Assembly (NCBI RefSeq): GCF_014836445.1
Contig: NZ_JACSQV010000008.1
Location: 124,001 to 188,000, forward strand
DNA: 64,000 bases
Direction of reading: 5' to 3'
From: Cellulomonas avistercoris
GTDB lineage: Bacteria; Actinomycetota; Actinomycetes; Actinomycetales; Cellulomonadaceae
Shown here: piece after piece, positions 34,398 to 42,840 of the stretch
Position numbering within the stretch: position 1 is the stretch's first letter
Layout of the letters: the number at the start of each line of letters is the position of its first letter
Notes under the pieces: model-generated
Seen by the model: the letters and a program-made list of their open reading frames with translations, nothing else
Told to the model about the DNA's origin: nothing
The model's database searches: none
Translations under genes and position numbers: made by a program

Positions 34398-34427
34398 GGG
34401 AAGTGGTCGCACGTGTGACCACTTCCC
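34398..34427. promoter_or_regulatory. 11-bp inverted repeat upstream of the GNAT gene
   Basis: GGGAAGTGGTC (34398-34408) and GACCACTTCCC (34417-34427) are perfect arms with an 8-nt centre. A similar half-site (GGGAGTGGTCAC) lies near 34369-34380. It may be an operator for the GNAT gene or a second terminator for the cellulase. Confidence 0.45.
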
Positions 34428-34471
34428 GCAGGTGTGCGTGGAGGTGCGACGGCCCCCCGGCCGGAGGCCCC

Positions 34472-34502
34472 GCGGCCGCCGGTCCTGGGGACCGGCGGCC
34501 GC
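34472..34502 (-). terminator. Hairpin terminator of the GH9 gene
   Basis: Perfect 14-bp arms (34472-34485 and 34489-34502) with a 3-nt loop, 34 nt after the cellulase stop. No T-tract. Confidence 0.8.
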
Positions 34503-34536
34503 CGTCGACTCCGGGGGACGCCCCGGGCCGTCCGGG

Positions 34537-36840
34537 TCAGGAGCAGGGGGCCCCGTTGACCGTGAACCCGGTGGGTGCGGCGTTGGTGCCGCTGTACGAG
34601 CCGTTGAAGCCGATGCTCGTCGACCCGCCTGCGGCCAGCGAGCCGTTCCAGGCGGCGTTGGTCACGGTGACCGCGGCGCCCGTCTGGCCGTAGGTCGCGC
34701 TCCAGCCCTGGGTGACCTTCTGGTCACCCGGGAACGTGAAGCCGAGCTGCCACGACGACCACGCGGTCGAACCGGTGTTGGTCAGGGTGATCGAGGCGGT
34801 GAAGCCCGAGCCCCACGAGTTCGCCGAGTACGTCACCCGGCAGGCCGCCGACGTCGTCGGGGTGGGCGTGGGCGACGGGGTGGGGGTGACGCTGGGCGTG
34901 GGCGTGATGGTCGGGCTAGGGGTCGGCGTGGGCGTGGGTGTCGGCGTCGGCGTGACCGTGGGTGTCGGAGTGACGCTGGGCGTGGGCGTGGGCGTCGGGG
35001 TGGGCGTCGGCGTCGCCCCGCCCGCCTGCTCGGCCGCCCACGCGGTGAGCCAGACCAGCGCGGAGTTCCAGTTGATCGCGACCTCGTTGACGGAGTACGC
35101 CTCGATGTCGTCGACGAAGCACTTCTGCGCCGCGCAGCCGGCGAGCTCGGCGGCCGCGACCGGGTCCTGCAGCTCGCTGTTGGGACCGCCGGAGAACGAC
35201 CCGGGCGGCGCGATCGGCAGCGAGGAGTCGTTCTGGTTGGCCCAGAAGCGGTGGTGCACGTTGCGCACGGCCTTCTCGCCGTAGCCCGCCACGTACGACT
35301 GGTTCAGCGGGTTGCGGCCCAGGAAGTAGTCGAGCGCGCCGTACACGGCGGTCCGGTACCTCGCCTGGCCGGTGAAGTCGTACGCGAGGGCGAGCGCGTT
35401 GGCGTTGTTCGCGACCTGGCCGTTCGAGCCCCAGTAGTAGACGCTGCCGGCGTTGTTGGGCGCCGGGTACGCCTGGTTCGCGAGGCGCGTCAGGGCGGCG
35501 TCGGCGAACGAGACGATCGCGGAGCGCGTCGCGGCCACGTCGGCCGCGGGCAGGTCCGTCGGGACGAGCGCGAGCGTCGTGTCGCCCATGCCCCCGGTCC
35601 AGCCCCAGTCGTAGCCGCGCTGCGCGAAGCTCACGCCCTTGTAGAACGACGAGCCGGTGACGTCGGCGCGGTAGGACGACTCACCGGTCGTGGCGAACAG
35701 CTCGGCCGCGGCCCAGTAGAACTCGTCGGTCACCGACGCGTCGCTGTAGGCGCCGCCGCCCGTGCCGTCGGTGCTCGACGCGATGCGGTTCGGGTTGGCC
35801 TTGGCCGCGGCGTACGCGGTCCGCGCGGCCGCCAGGGCCTTGGCGGAGAACGTCGGGTCGTACGACTCCCACAGGCGCGACGCCTGCGCGGCGACGGCCG
35901 CCATGTTGAGGGTCGCGGCGGTGCTGACGGGCGCGAGGATGCGGCGCTGGGCGTCCTGCGACGGGATCGTCGGGATGCCCGTCCAGTTCTCGTCGTGCAT
36001 CTTGTGGTGCACCATGCCGGCGTCGGTGCGGCCGGCGGGCACCTGCATGCGCAGCAGGAACTCGAGCTCCCACCGGGCCTCGTCGAGCACGTCGGGTGCG
36101 CCGTTGGCGCGCTCGGGGATCGCGGCCCTGCCGTCGCCCAGGGCGGCGCGGTCCGCACCCTCGACGTGCAGCGTCCGCTCGTACGCGTTCTGCAGCTGCC
36201 ACGTCGCGATGCCGCCGTTGACGACGTACTTGCCCTGGTCGCCCGCGTCGTACCAGCCGCCGCGCACGTCCAGGCTGTAGCCGCAGGACTGCCGGCACGG
36301 CACGTTCGTGTCGCCCTGGTTGGGCGCGACGCCCAGGTGCCCGGCGGCGCGCGCGTAGGTGCTGCCGACGTACTGCGCCTCGATCGCGATGCCCGAGCGC
36401 TGGTGGTAGAAGAACGCGAGCGCGTCGTAGCGGAGCTTCTTCAGCGGGTCGGCGGAGATGTCGAACGGCAGGCTGCTGGACCCGCCGGCGGACAGCACGT
36501 ACCCGGTGCCGGGGGTGTCGTAGGACGAGAAGTCGATGAGGTGCGTCCGGTCGCCGGACAGCGTGTCGGCACCCTTCACGGTCGACGTGCCCTCGGCGAC
36601 GGTGCGGCCCCCTGCGTCGCGCAGGGTCCACGCGACCGGGCTGGTCGACGTGCTGACCAGCGTCGCGACCTTGGCGACGCCGGGCACGTAGGCGACCTGG
36701 TTGACCTTGACCGGCGTGCCGGGGTCCGGGGCCGCGAGAGCGGTCGGTGCGGTGACGCCCGCGACGGTGAGGGCGGTGGCGAGCGCGAGGGCGGCGGACC
36801 AGGCGCTGCGCCGCGCGCGTCGTCGGGTGATCGGTGACAT
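34537..36840 (-). CDS. GH9 endoglucanase with C-terminal CBM2
   Basis: 767 residues, secreted (basic Arg-rich start, hydrophobic core, cleavage near ALAAPDP). Next come an Ig-like N-terminal domain ([19 protein letters not shown]), the GH9 catalytic domain with the base motif WYDAGD (about residue 197), HHRFWAN and the acid Glu in VNEVAIN (about 586), a long Pro-Thr linker, and CBM2 with conserved Trp residues and two cysteines. GH9 enzymes hydrolyse beta-1,4-glucan by inversion; CBM2 binds crystalline cellulose. ATG 36840 has GAGG upstream. A LacI-type palindrome lies in its promoter region. Confidence 0.95.
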   Translation of the reverse strand: MSPITRRRARRSAWSAALALATALTVAGVTAPTALAAPDPGTPVKVNQVAYVPGVAKVATLVSTSTSPVAWTLRDAGGRTVAEGTSTVKGADTLSGDRTHLIDFSSYDTPGTGYVLSAGGSSSLPFDISADPLKKLRYDALAFFYHQRSGIAIEAQYVGSTYARAAGHLGVAPNQGDTNVPCRQSCGYSLDVRGGWYDAGDQGKYVVNGGIATWQLQNAYERTLHVEGADRAALGDGRAAIPERANGAPDVLDEARWELEFLLRMQVPAGRTDAGMVHHKMHDENWTGIPTIPSQDAQRRILAPVSTAATLNMAAVAAQASRLWESYDPTFSAKALAAARTAYAAAKANPNRIASSTDGTGGGAYSDASVTDEFYWAAAELFATTGESSYRADVTGSSFYKGVSFAQRGYDWGWTGGMGDTTLALVPTDLPAADVAATRSAIVSFADAALTRLANQAYPAPNNAGSVYYWGSNGQVANNANALALAYDFTGQARYRTAVYGALDYFLGRNPLNQSYVAGYGEKAVRNVHHRFWANQNDSSLPIAPPGSFSGGPNSELQDPVAAAELAGCAAQKCFVDDIEAYSVNEVAINWNSALVWLTAWAAEQAGGATPTPTPTPTPTPSVTPTPTVTPTPTPTPTPTPSPTITPTPSVTPTPSPTPTPTTSAACRVTYSANSWGSGFTASITLTNTGSTAWSSWQLGFTFPGDQKVTQGWSATYGQTGAAVTVTNAAWNGSLAAGGSTSIGFNGSYSGTNAAPTGFTVNGAPCS

Positions 36841-36977
36841 GGCGGTCCTCAGGTGGGGGACGACGTGGCGGACGGCGCTCACGGCTGCCGCGGCCCGACC
36901 CTGGGCCGGCCGTCGCCGGAGCACTCTCGTCACGGTAGGTCGGGGACCGGGCCGCCCGGGCGGCCGCGCGACCTCGG

Positions 36978-36985
36978 AATCGATT
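36978..36985. promoter_or_regulatory. LacI-type operator core before the GH9 gene
   Basis: AATCGATT, within GGAATCGATTAAGG, lies about 140 nt before the cellulase start. CG-centred palindromes of this kind are typical LacI-family sites in sugar-degradation genes. Confidence 0.35.
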
Positions 36986-37038
36986 AAGGGCTGACGCTGC
37001 GCGGGCCCGGCACGCCGGACGAGCAGGGTCGGCGCGGA

Positions 37039-37497
37039 TCAGCTGTCGTCGCTGCCGTCGCGCAGGGACCGGACCATGCTCCGCAGGAGCCGGAGGGCCT
37101 GTGCCTGCTCGGCATCCGTCATCCCGGACAGCATCCTGAGCTCGACGGACCGCACCGCCGCGCTCGCCGTCTCCAGGCTCCGGCGGCCGAGCGGGGTGAG
37201 GCGTGTGGGCAGGACCTTGCCGACCGGTGCGTCGGCGGACCTGGTCACGTAGCCGTCGCGCTCCAGGGCCTGGACCAGCACGTTCATCGACTGCCGTGTC
37301 ACGAACGCGCCGCGCGCGAGGTCGGAGTTCGACAGCCCGGGGCGTTGTGCGAGCAGCTCGAGGCAGGAGTAGTGCGTCACGGTCATCCCGAGCGGCCGCA
37401 GCACCTCCTCCATCGCCACGCGCAGCGCGCTCGACGCCTCCTTGAGCAGATAGCCCAGGGACGTCTCGAGGTGGATCCCGGCAGCCTCTTGACCCAT
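37039..37497 (-). CDS. MarR-family regulator
   Basis: 152 residues from ATG 37497. Winged-HTH features: LSNSDLARGAFVTRQSMNVLV and the wing around GYVTRSADAPVGKVLPTRL. The start codon lies at the edge of a perfect palindrome. Divergent from a VOC gene, it most likely represses both. Confidence 0.9.
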   Translation of the reverse strand: MGQEAAGIHLETSLGYLLKEASSALRVAMEEVLRPLGMTVTHYSCLELLAQRPGLSNSDLARGAFVTRQSMNVLVQALERDGYVTRSADAPVGKVLPTRLTPLGRRSLETASAAVRSVELRMLSGMTDAEQAQALRLLRSMVRSLRDGSDDS

Positions 37498-37539
37498 GTC
37501 AGGATTCTGACATAGGTTGCTCGTGTCAGAAAACTGACA
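37497..37539. promoter_or_regulatory. Two perfect MarR operators TGTCAG-N4-CTGACA
   Basis: TGTCAGGATTCTGACA (37497-37512) and TGTCAGAAAACTGACA (37524-37539), 27 bp apart centre to centre, fill the gap between the divergent MarR and VOC genes. Confidence 0.85.
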
Positions 37540-37558
37540 CCGATGAAGGAGTGCCACC

Positions 37559-37927
37559 ATGCCCGCGACCGGCCCCGACTTCCTCTCGCTCCAGGTGCAG
37601 GACCTCGACGCCTCGCAGGCGTTCTACGAGCAGTACCTCGGTCTCGTCCGCTCGCCGACCGGGCCTGCGCACGCCGTCGTCTTCGAGACGACGCCGATCG
37701 CCTTCGCGCTCCGCGACGTCGTCCCCGGCACCGACCTGGCGTCCGTGCCGCAGCCCGGCATCGGCACCGCGATCTGGTTCCACGCCACCGACATCGAGGC
37801 GATCCACGACGCCCTCGTCGCCGACGGCCGCACCGTCGTGTCCGCACCGGTCGACGGCCCCTTCGGCCGGACCTTCACCTTCGCCGACCCGGACGGCTAC
37901 CGGATCACCCTCCACGACCGCGCCTGA
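37559..37927 (+). CDS. VOC/glyoxalase-family protein under MarR control
   Basis: 122 residues. FLSLQVQDLDASQAFYEQYL and the closing FTFADPDGYRITLHDRA are typical of the family (glyoxalase, dioxygenase or resistance-type binding protein). GAAGGAG precedes ATG 37559. Its link to a MarR sensor suggests detoxification of a small electrophile or antibiotic. Confidence 0.88.
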   Translation: MPATGPDFLSLQVQDLDASQAFYEQYLGLVRSPTGPAHAVVFETTPIAFALRDVVPGTDLASVPQPGIGTAIWFHATDIEAIHDALVADGRTVVSAPVDGPFGRTFTFADPDGYRITLHDRA

Positions 37928-37950
37928 CCGTCCCCACCGGACCGGAGACG

Positions 37951-38091
37951 TCAGCCGGTTCCCCGCACGATGTCGACGACCTCGCCCAGCGTCCCGACCC
38001 GGTACCGCGCCTGCGAGAAGTCGCCGCCGCCGGTGAAGTGGTTGTCCACGACCGCGCAGTCGATCCCGGCCGCCACCGCCGACCGCAGCTC
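37951..38091 (-). pseudogene. 3' remnant of a HAD-family hydrolase gene
   Basis: On the minus strand the frame reads ELRSAVAAGIDCAVVDNHF, then TGGGDFSQARYRVGTLGEVV and a normal stop. This matches the C-terminal end of YjjG-like HAD phosphatases. Upstream an in-frame stop (38104-38106) follows within 5 codons, and no start exists, so the rest of the gene is gone. The break coincides with the promoter region of the next gene. Confidence 0.65.
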
Positions 38092-38121
38092 ATAGTTGTG
38101 CCATCAACCAATGTGGCGTAA

Positions 38122-38135
38122 CGTCAACGTTGACG
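38122..38135. promoter_or_regulatory. Perfect 14-bp palindrome before the reductase-like gene
   Basis: CGTCAACGTTGACG, 30 nt before ATG 38165, flanked by ACCAAT on both sides. Likely operator; regulator unknown. Confidence 0.55.
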
Positions 38136-38164
38136 CAACAACCAATCGACTCGGGGAGCTCCTC

Positions 38165-38740
38165 ATGGCACACGTCACGATCATCGGCACCGGCAACATG
38201 GGGCAGGCCATCGCCGCCCTCGCCGCCAAGGGTGGCCACTCGGTCCAGGCCCTCGCCCACACGGACACCGGCGAGGCCGTCACCGGGGAGCTCGTGGTCC
38301 TCGCCGTGCCCTACGCCGCGCTCACGGACATCGCCGCGCAGCGGGCCGAGCAGCTCGCCGGGCGGGTCGTCGTCGACATCACCAACCCGGTCGACTTCGA
38401 GACCTTCGACTCGCTCGTCGTCCCGGCCGACGGCTCCGCGGCGGTCGAGCTCGCCGCGGCCCTGCCGCAGTCGCGCGTGCTCAAGGCGTTCAACACCAAC
38501 TTCGCCGCGACGCTCGCCTCGGGCACCGTCGGTGACGTGCCCACGACCGTCCTCGTCGCGGGCGACGACGCGCAGGCCAAGGCGCTGCTCGTCGACGTCG
38601 TCACCTCCGGGGGCGTCCGTGCCCTCGACGCGGGCTCGCTCAAGCGCGCCCGCGAGCTGGAGGCGGTCGGCTTCCTGCAGCTGACCCTGGCCGCCGGCGA
38701 GAAGATCGCCTGGACGGCAGGTCTCGCGGTCGTCTCCTGA
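38165..38740 (+). CDS. NADPH-dependent F420 reductase-like protein
   Basis: 191 residues. Rossmann start VTIIGTGNMGQAIAALAAKGG, then VVLAVPYAAL and VVDITNPVDF, and a middle block KAFNTNFAATLASG. This is the NADP oxidoreductase/F420-binding family. It may reduce F420 or a substrate with NADPH. GGGGAG precedes ATG 38165. Confidence 0.85.
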   Translation: MAHVTIIGTGNMGQAIAALAAKGGHSVQALAHTDTGEAVTGELVVLAVPYAALTDIAAQRAEQLAGRVVVDITNPVDFETFDSLVVPADGSAAVELAAALPQSRVLKAFNTNFAATLASGTVGDVPTTVLVAGDDAQAKALLVDVVTSGGVRALDAGSLKRARELEAVGFLQLTLAAGEKIAWTAGLAVVS

Positions 38741-38831
38741 CCCGGTGCGCTGCGCGCCCGCCCCGCCCTGCACCGTGGGGGAGGGAAGGGCGTGCAGCGC
38801 CCGCTCGCGGACGAGCCCGTCGCGGCCACCC

Positions 38832-38886
38832 TTGACAGCCTCCGTGCCGACCCCGCTAGGTTCGGGACGTTCTCGACAGAGAACGT
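38832..38886 (+). promoter_or_regulatory. Promoter and operator of the GH10 xylanase gene
   Basis: -35 TTGACA (38832-38837) and -10 TAGGTT (38857-38862) are followed at once by the palindrome ACGTTCTC-GACA-GAGAACGT (38867-38886) covering the expected start of transcription. This is classical LacI-type repression of a polysaccharide-degrading gene. Confidence 0.7.
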
Positions 38887-38899
38887 TTGCCACTGCCAC

Positions 38900-38923
38900 C
38901 CCCGGCGCAACGGTGCGCCGGGG
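38900..38923 (+). promoter_or_regulatory. 10-bp hairpin in the xylanase 5' UTR
   Basis: CCCCGGCGCA (38900-38909), loop ACGG, TGCGCCGGGG (38914-38923), immediately before GGAGGGG. It may protect the mRNA or tune translation. Confidence 0.5.
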
Positions 38924-38942
38924 AAGCCCTGGAGGGGATCCC

Positions 38943-41330
38943 ATGTCGCGTGCGCGACCGGACGTCACGGCTACCGCAGGAGCGAGGCCCCGCAGGGCTG
39001 CCCCGTCCGGGCGCAGGGCGATCAGGCCCACGATGGCCACGCTGCTCGCGGGCGTCCTGACGGTCGCCGCGCTGGGGCCCGCCCACCCCGCGCTCGCGGC
39101 GACCGAGCCCGAGCTCCCGCCCAGCGGGCAGACCTTCGAGCACTACCCGCCGATGAAGGAGGTCTACGAGGACCACTTCTCGTTCGGCATCTTCGGCGCC
39201 GGCGAGGTCGACGGCCTGGTCTACAACTACGCGTCCTACACGCCGGGCAACGAGATGAAGCCCGAGAGCACGCAGCGCGAGAAGGGCGTCTTCACCTTCG
39301 ACCCCGCCGAGGCTGCCTTCGCGCGGTACACGACCCGCAACCCGGACCTCGCGCTGTACGGGCACACCCTGGCGTGGCACTCGCAGACTCCGACGTGGAT
39401 GTGGGACGCACCCCCCGCCCGGTTCGACCAGCCCGGCACGTTCGACAGCGCCGTGGCGCTCGAGAACCTCCACACCCACATCGAGGCCGTCCTCGGGCAC
39501 TTCGGTGAGCGCCTGGTCGCGATCGACGTCGTGAACGAGGCCGTCGGCACCGCGAACCCGGCCGACTGGCGCGGCTCGCTGGCCAAGGGCGAGGGCTGGT
39601 ACCAGGCGCTGGGCGCCGACTGGGTCGAGCTCGCGTTCCTCAAGGCGGCCGAGGTCGTCGACGCCAACGGCTGGGACGTCAAGCTCACGTACAACGACTT
39701 CGGCCTGGACTCCCCGGCCAAGGCGCGGGTCGTCTACGAGATGGTCAAGGACATCAACGAGCGCCACGCCGGCCTGCGCCCGGGCGGCAAGCCGCTCATC
39801 GAGGTCATCGGCATGCAGGGCCACTACAACCTGGCGACCGACGTGACGGCGGTCGAGGAGAACATCCGGCTCTTCGCGACCCTCGGCAACGTCGAGGTCA
39901 ACGTGACCGAGATGGACATCGCGCTGCCGCCGGGCGAGCTGACGCCCGAGAACGAGAACAACCAGGGCATGAAGTACGCCGAGCTCTTCTCGGTCTACCG
40001 CGACTACGCGGCAGGCCCCGGCAACACGACGAGCAACCCGCACGTCGTCACCGCCGTGAAGCTCGCGGGCGTGCGGGACGTCGCCACCGGCTGGAAGGGC
40101 GGCGAGTTCGCCATGCCCTACGACTACGACGGCAACGCCAAGCTCGCGCTGCTCGGCATCCTGTACCCCGAGCAGTTCCTCGCGACGCACGAGTACATCG
40201 ACACCTCCGGCGGCGAGGAGCGCCCGCCCGTGCCGGGCGTGCACGTGTTCGACACGTCCGCCGGCGACTCGTGGAGCGGCGCCAACATCGTCCTGGGCGA
40301 CGACGCCGAGGCGTGGCCGTGGTCCACGACCGACGACGGCGAGGTGGCCTTCCGTCCCGAGCCGGGCTCGACGTACCGCGTGACCGTCAACTACACCGCC
40401 AAGGGCACGACGGCGATCCGCGTCCGCTGGGTCCGGGACAACACCAACGGCGGCTACACCAGCGCCGACGGTGCCGCGGTCAACGCCCACCCGTACGCCG
40501 CCGGCCAGGTCGCCACCCACATCCCCGCCTACTTCAACAGCGGCATGGTCAACATGGGCAGCTACGACCTGGTCACCGAGATCACGCTCGACGGCGACCA
40601 GCCCGCCGACGGCCTCATCGGCAACATCGGCATCCGCGGGGGCGCGGGCGGCAACGCGTTCTCGGTCAACACGATCAAGGTCGAGAAGGTCGCCGACGGC
40701 GGTGACGAGGTCCTGGTGACGTGGCCGGCCGCGGTCGTCCCGCCGGCGAGCGCCCCCGCGGCGCCGACGGCCGTCTCCGCGGTCGCCGGGCACGGCTCCG
40801 CGACGGTGTCCTGGACGCCCCCGGCCGACGACGGCGGCAGCCCCGTCACGGTGTCGACCGTCACCGCCGCACCGGGCGGCGCGACGTGCACGACCGACGC
40901 CGCGTCCTGCCTGGTCACCGGCCTGACCGACGGCCGGGCGTACACGTTCACGGTGGTCGCGACGAACGCGGCGGGCGACTCCGAGCCGTCCGCGGCGTCG
41001 GTGCCGGTCACGCCGAGCGTGCTGCCGGGCACGCCGCGCGAGGTCTCGCTGTCCGTGTCGGCCACCGCCGAGTGCGTCGCCGGCCGCCCGCGCGTCACCG
41101 TGCACGTCCGCAACGACGAGCGCGTGCCGGTGCTCGTCGCCGCGGCGACGCCCTGGTGGTCGGTCTCGGGCCGCCTGCTCATGCCCGGGGCGTCGTTCGA
41201 GCGGACGTGGACCGCGCCCGGCGCGAGCGTGGCCGCGGGGAACCTGCGGGTCACGGGTGCGACCGTGGTCAGCTGGCAGCCGGCGCTGACGAGCTACCAG
41301 GCCGGCCACGCGGGGGCCTCCTGCGGCTGA
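38943..41330 (+). CDS. Multidomain secreted GH10 xylanase
   Basis: 795 residues. A long basic N-terminus and hydrophobic core form a signal peptide ending near HPALAATE. The GH10 barrel (about 55-420) carries acid/base Glu199 (VVNEAVG) and nucleophile Glu323 (VTEMDIA). Then comes a beta-rich module of unknown class (about 430-595) that resembles a carbohydrate-binding domain, a fibronectin type III domain (605-695) and a C-terminal beta domain with two cysteines (700-795). It cuts internal beta-1,4-xylose bonds outside the cell. ATG 38943 follows GGAGGGG. Confidence 0.93.
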   Translation: MSRARPDVTATAGARPRRAAPSGRRAIRPTMATLLAGVLTVAALGPAHPALAATEPELPPSGQTFEHYPPMKEVYEDHFSFGIFGAGEVDGLVYNYASYTPGNEMKPESTQREKGVFTFDPAEAAFARYTTRNPDLALYGHTLAWHSQTPTWMWDAPPARFDQPGTFDSAVALENLHTHIEAVLGHFGERLVAIDVVNEAVGTANPADWRGSLAKGEGWYQALGADWVELAFLKAAEVVDANGWDVKLTYNDFGLDSPAKARVVYEMVKDINERHAGLRPGGKPLIEVIGMQGHYNLATDVTAVEENIRLFATLGNVEVNVTEMDIALPPGELTPENENNQGMKYAELFSVYRDYAAGPGNTTSNPHVVTAVKLAGVRDVATGWKGGEFAMPYDYDGNAKLALLGILYPEQFLATHEYIDTSGGEERPPVPGVHVFDTSAGDSWSGANIVLGDDAEAWPWSTTDDGEVAFRPEPGSTYRVTVNYTAKGTTAIRVRWVRDNTNGGYTSADGAAVNAHPYAAGQVATHIPAYFNSGMVNMGSYDLVTEITLDGDQPADGLIGNIGIRGGAGGNAFSVNTIKVEKVADGGDEVLVTWPAAVVPPASAPAAPTAVSAVAGHGSATVSWTPPADDGGSPVTVSTVTAAPGGATCTTDAASCLVTGLTDGRAYTFTVVATNAAGDSEPSAASVPVTPSVLPGTPREVSLSVSATAECVAGRPRVTVHVRNDERVPVLVAAATPWWSVSGRLLMPGASFERTWTAPGASVAAGNLRVTGATVVSWQPALTSYQAGHAGASCG

Positions 41331-41504
41331 GGGCGCGCGGGGCCCGGGGGGGGGCCGCCCGCGGGTGCATCGGCCGGGCGCACGTCACGCCGTGCCCCCG
41401 GGACGCAGTCCCGGAGCCGTCGTACCCTGGTAGCAGCTCAGGGGCAGTCTTCCGTGTGTGGGGTGGGGCGCACGGGTCACCGACGCACCCCCGGAGCACC
41501 CACC

Positions 41505-42797
41505 TTGACCGACCAGCTCGCGCCCTCGCGCGCGCCCAGCGGCGCCCCCGCAGCCCGCCTCTCGTTGCCCGCCGCCGGCGGTCTGCCCTTCCTCGTCACC
41601 GCCCTGGCCGGGCGCATCCCGTCCTCGATGATCCAGCTGGGCCTGCTGATGTTCGTGGCCTCGTCCGGCCTGGGCGTCGGGCTCGGCGGCGCGACCGTCG
41701 CGGCCGTCGGCATCGGCACCGCCGTCGGCGCCCCCTTGATCGGGCGCGGCGTCGACCGGTGGGGACCGCTGCCGGTCGTCGCCGTGGCGACCGCCGTGCA
41801 GGTCACCGGCCTGCTGGCCGTCCTCGTGGCGACCACGCAGGACGCTGCGCCGTGGCTCCTGCTGCTGTGCGCGGCGGTCGTCGGGGCGGCGAACCCGCAG
41901 GTCGGGTCCATCGCCCGCTCCCGCTGGTCGCACCTGGCCCGGCGCAGCGGCGGGCCGGACCTGGTCCGCCGCGCGCTGGGCTACGAGGTGGCCGCGGACG
42001 AGCTCGGGTTCGTCGTCGGGCCCGTGGCCGCGGGCCTGCTGGTCGCGCTGCTCGGCCCCGTGCCGGCGCTGTGGGTCCTCGTCGGCCTCGCCGTCGTGGG
42101 GCAGGGCGCCTTCGCCGCGTACCTGTGGACGGACCGCGCCGCGTGGCCCCGGCGCACCCGCACGGACGTCGGGACGTCGCAGTCGGTCGCGCGGCTCGAC
42201 CTGCGCCCGCTCCTGGCGCCGATGCTCGCGTGCCTCGCGGTCGGCATCGCGTTCGGCGCCACGCAGACCGGGCTCACGGCCCTGAACGCCGCGCGCGGCA
42301 CCGAGGAGCTCACGGGTCTGGTGTACGCGTGCGCGGGGGTCGGCAGCGGGATCGCGAGCCTGGCGCTGTCCCGGACCGTCCGTCGCGGGAGCGTCGCCGC
42401 GCGCGTCGTCGCCGGGGGCGTCGCGGTGCTGGTCGGCGCACTGGGGCTCGCGGCGCTGCCCGGCGCCGGGGGCGCGGCGGCGTGGGCGGTCGTGCTCGGG
42501 GTCGGTGCCGGGACGCTGCTCGTCAGCGGCTACGCCCGCGCCGAGCAGGTGGCGCCGCCGGGGCTCGTCGCGTCGACGATGGCGCTGCTGGCCACGGCGC
42601 TGGTGCTCGGCGTCTCCGGGGGAGCGGCCGCCGCCGGCGCGCTCGCGGGCTCGCTGACGCACGTGTTCTGGCCCGCCGCGGCGGCGGGCGTGCTCGGCGT
42701 CGCCGCCGGGTTCGGGCTGCGCACGGGTCGTCGGGCGGCGTCGGTCGTGGCTCCCGATGCGGTCCTCGATTTTCCCGACACCGTGTCGACAAAGTAG
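41505..42797 (+). CDS. MFS transporter
   Basis: 430 residues from TTG 41505, with about 12 TM segments; the inter-TM loop GRGVDRWGPLPVV is the MFS A-motif region. Unknown substrate, probably efflux. TTG 41505 has GGAG at suitable distance; an alternative GTG at 41454 adds 17 residues. In the gap 41331-41504 there is only a G10-like run near 41345. Confidence 0.8.
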   Translation: MTDQLAPSRAPSGAPAARLSLPAAGGLPFLVTALAGRIPSSMIQLGLLMFVASSGLGVGLGGATVAAVGIGTAVGAPLIGRGVDRWGPLPVVAVATAVQVTGLLAVLVATTQDAAPWLLLLCAAVVGAANPQVGSIARSRWSHLARRSGGPDLVRRALGYEVAADELGFVVGPVAAGLLVALLGPVPALWVLVGLAVVGQGAFAAYLWTDRAAWPRRTRTDVGTSQSVARLDLRPLLAPMLACLAVGIAFGATQTGLTALNAARGTEELTGLVYACAGVGSGIASLALSRTVRRGSVAARVVAGGVAVLVGALGLAALPGAGGAAAWAVVLGVGAGTLLVSGYARAEQVAPPGLVASTMALLATALVLGVSGGAAAAGALAGSLTHVFWPAAAAGVLGVAAGFGLRTGRRAASVVAPDAVLDFPDTVSTK

Positions 42798-42800
42798 GAT
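42777..42800 (+). promoter_or_regulatory. Promoter and palindrome before the second MFS gene
   Basis: GACACCGTGTC (42777-42787) lies 7 bp upstream of -10 TAGGAT (42795-42800), inside the end of the first MFS gene. Likely a repressor site in the promoter. Confidence 0.5.
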
Positions 42801-42840
42801 CGAGGCGTCGGTGCACGACCGGCGAACCGAGGAGCACAGC

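Noticed and set aside
41341-41365. Terminator at the G-rich run after the GH10 gene
   Set aside because: The run is a G homopolymer with only a weak inverted repeat; it may be a sequencing-prone site.
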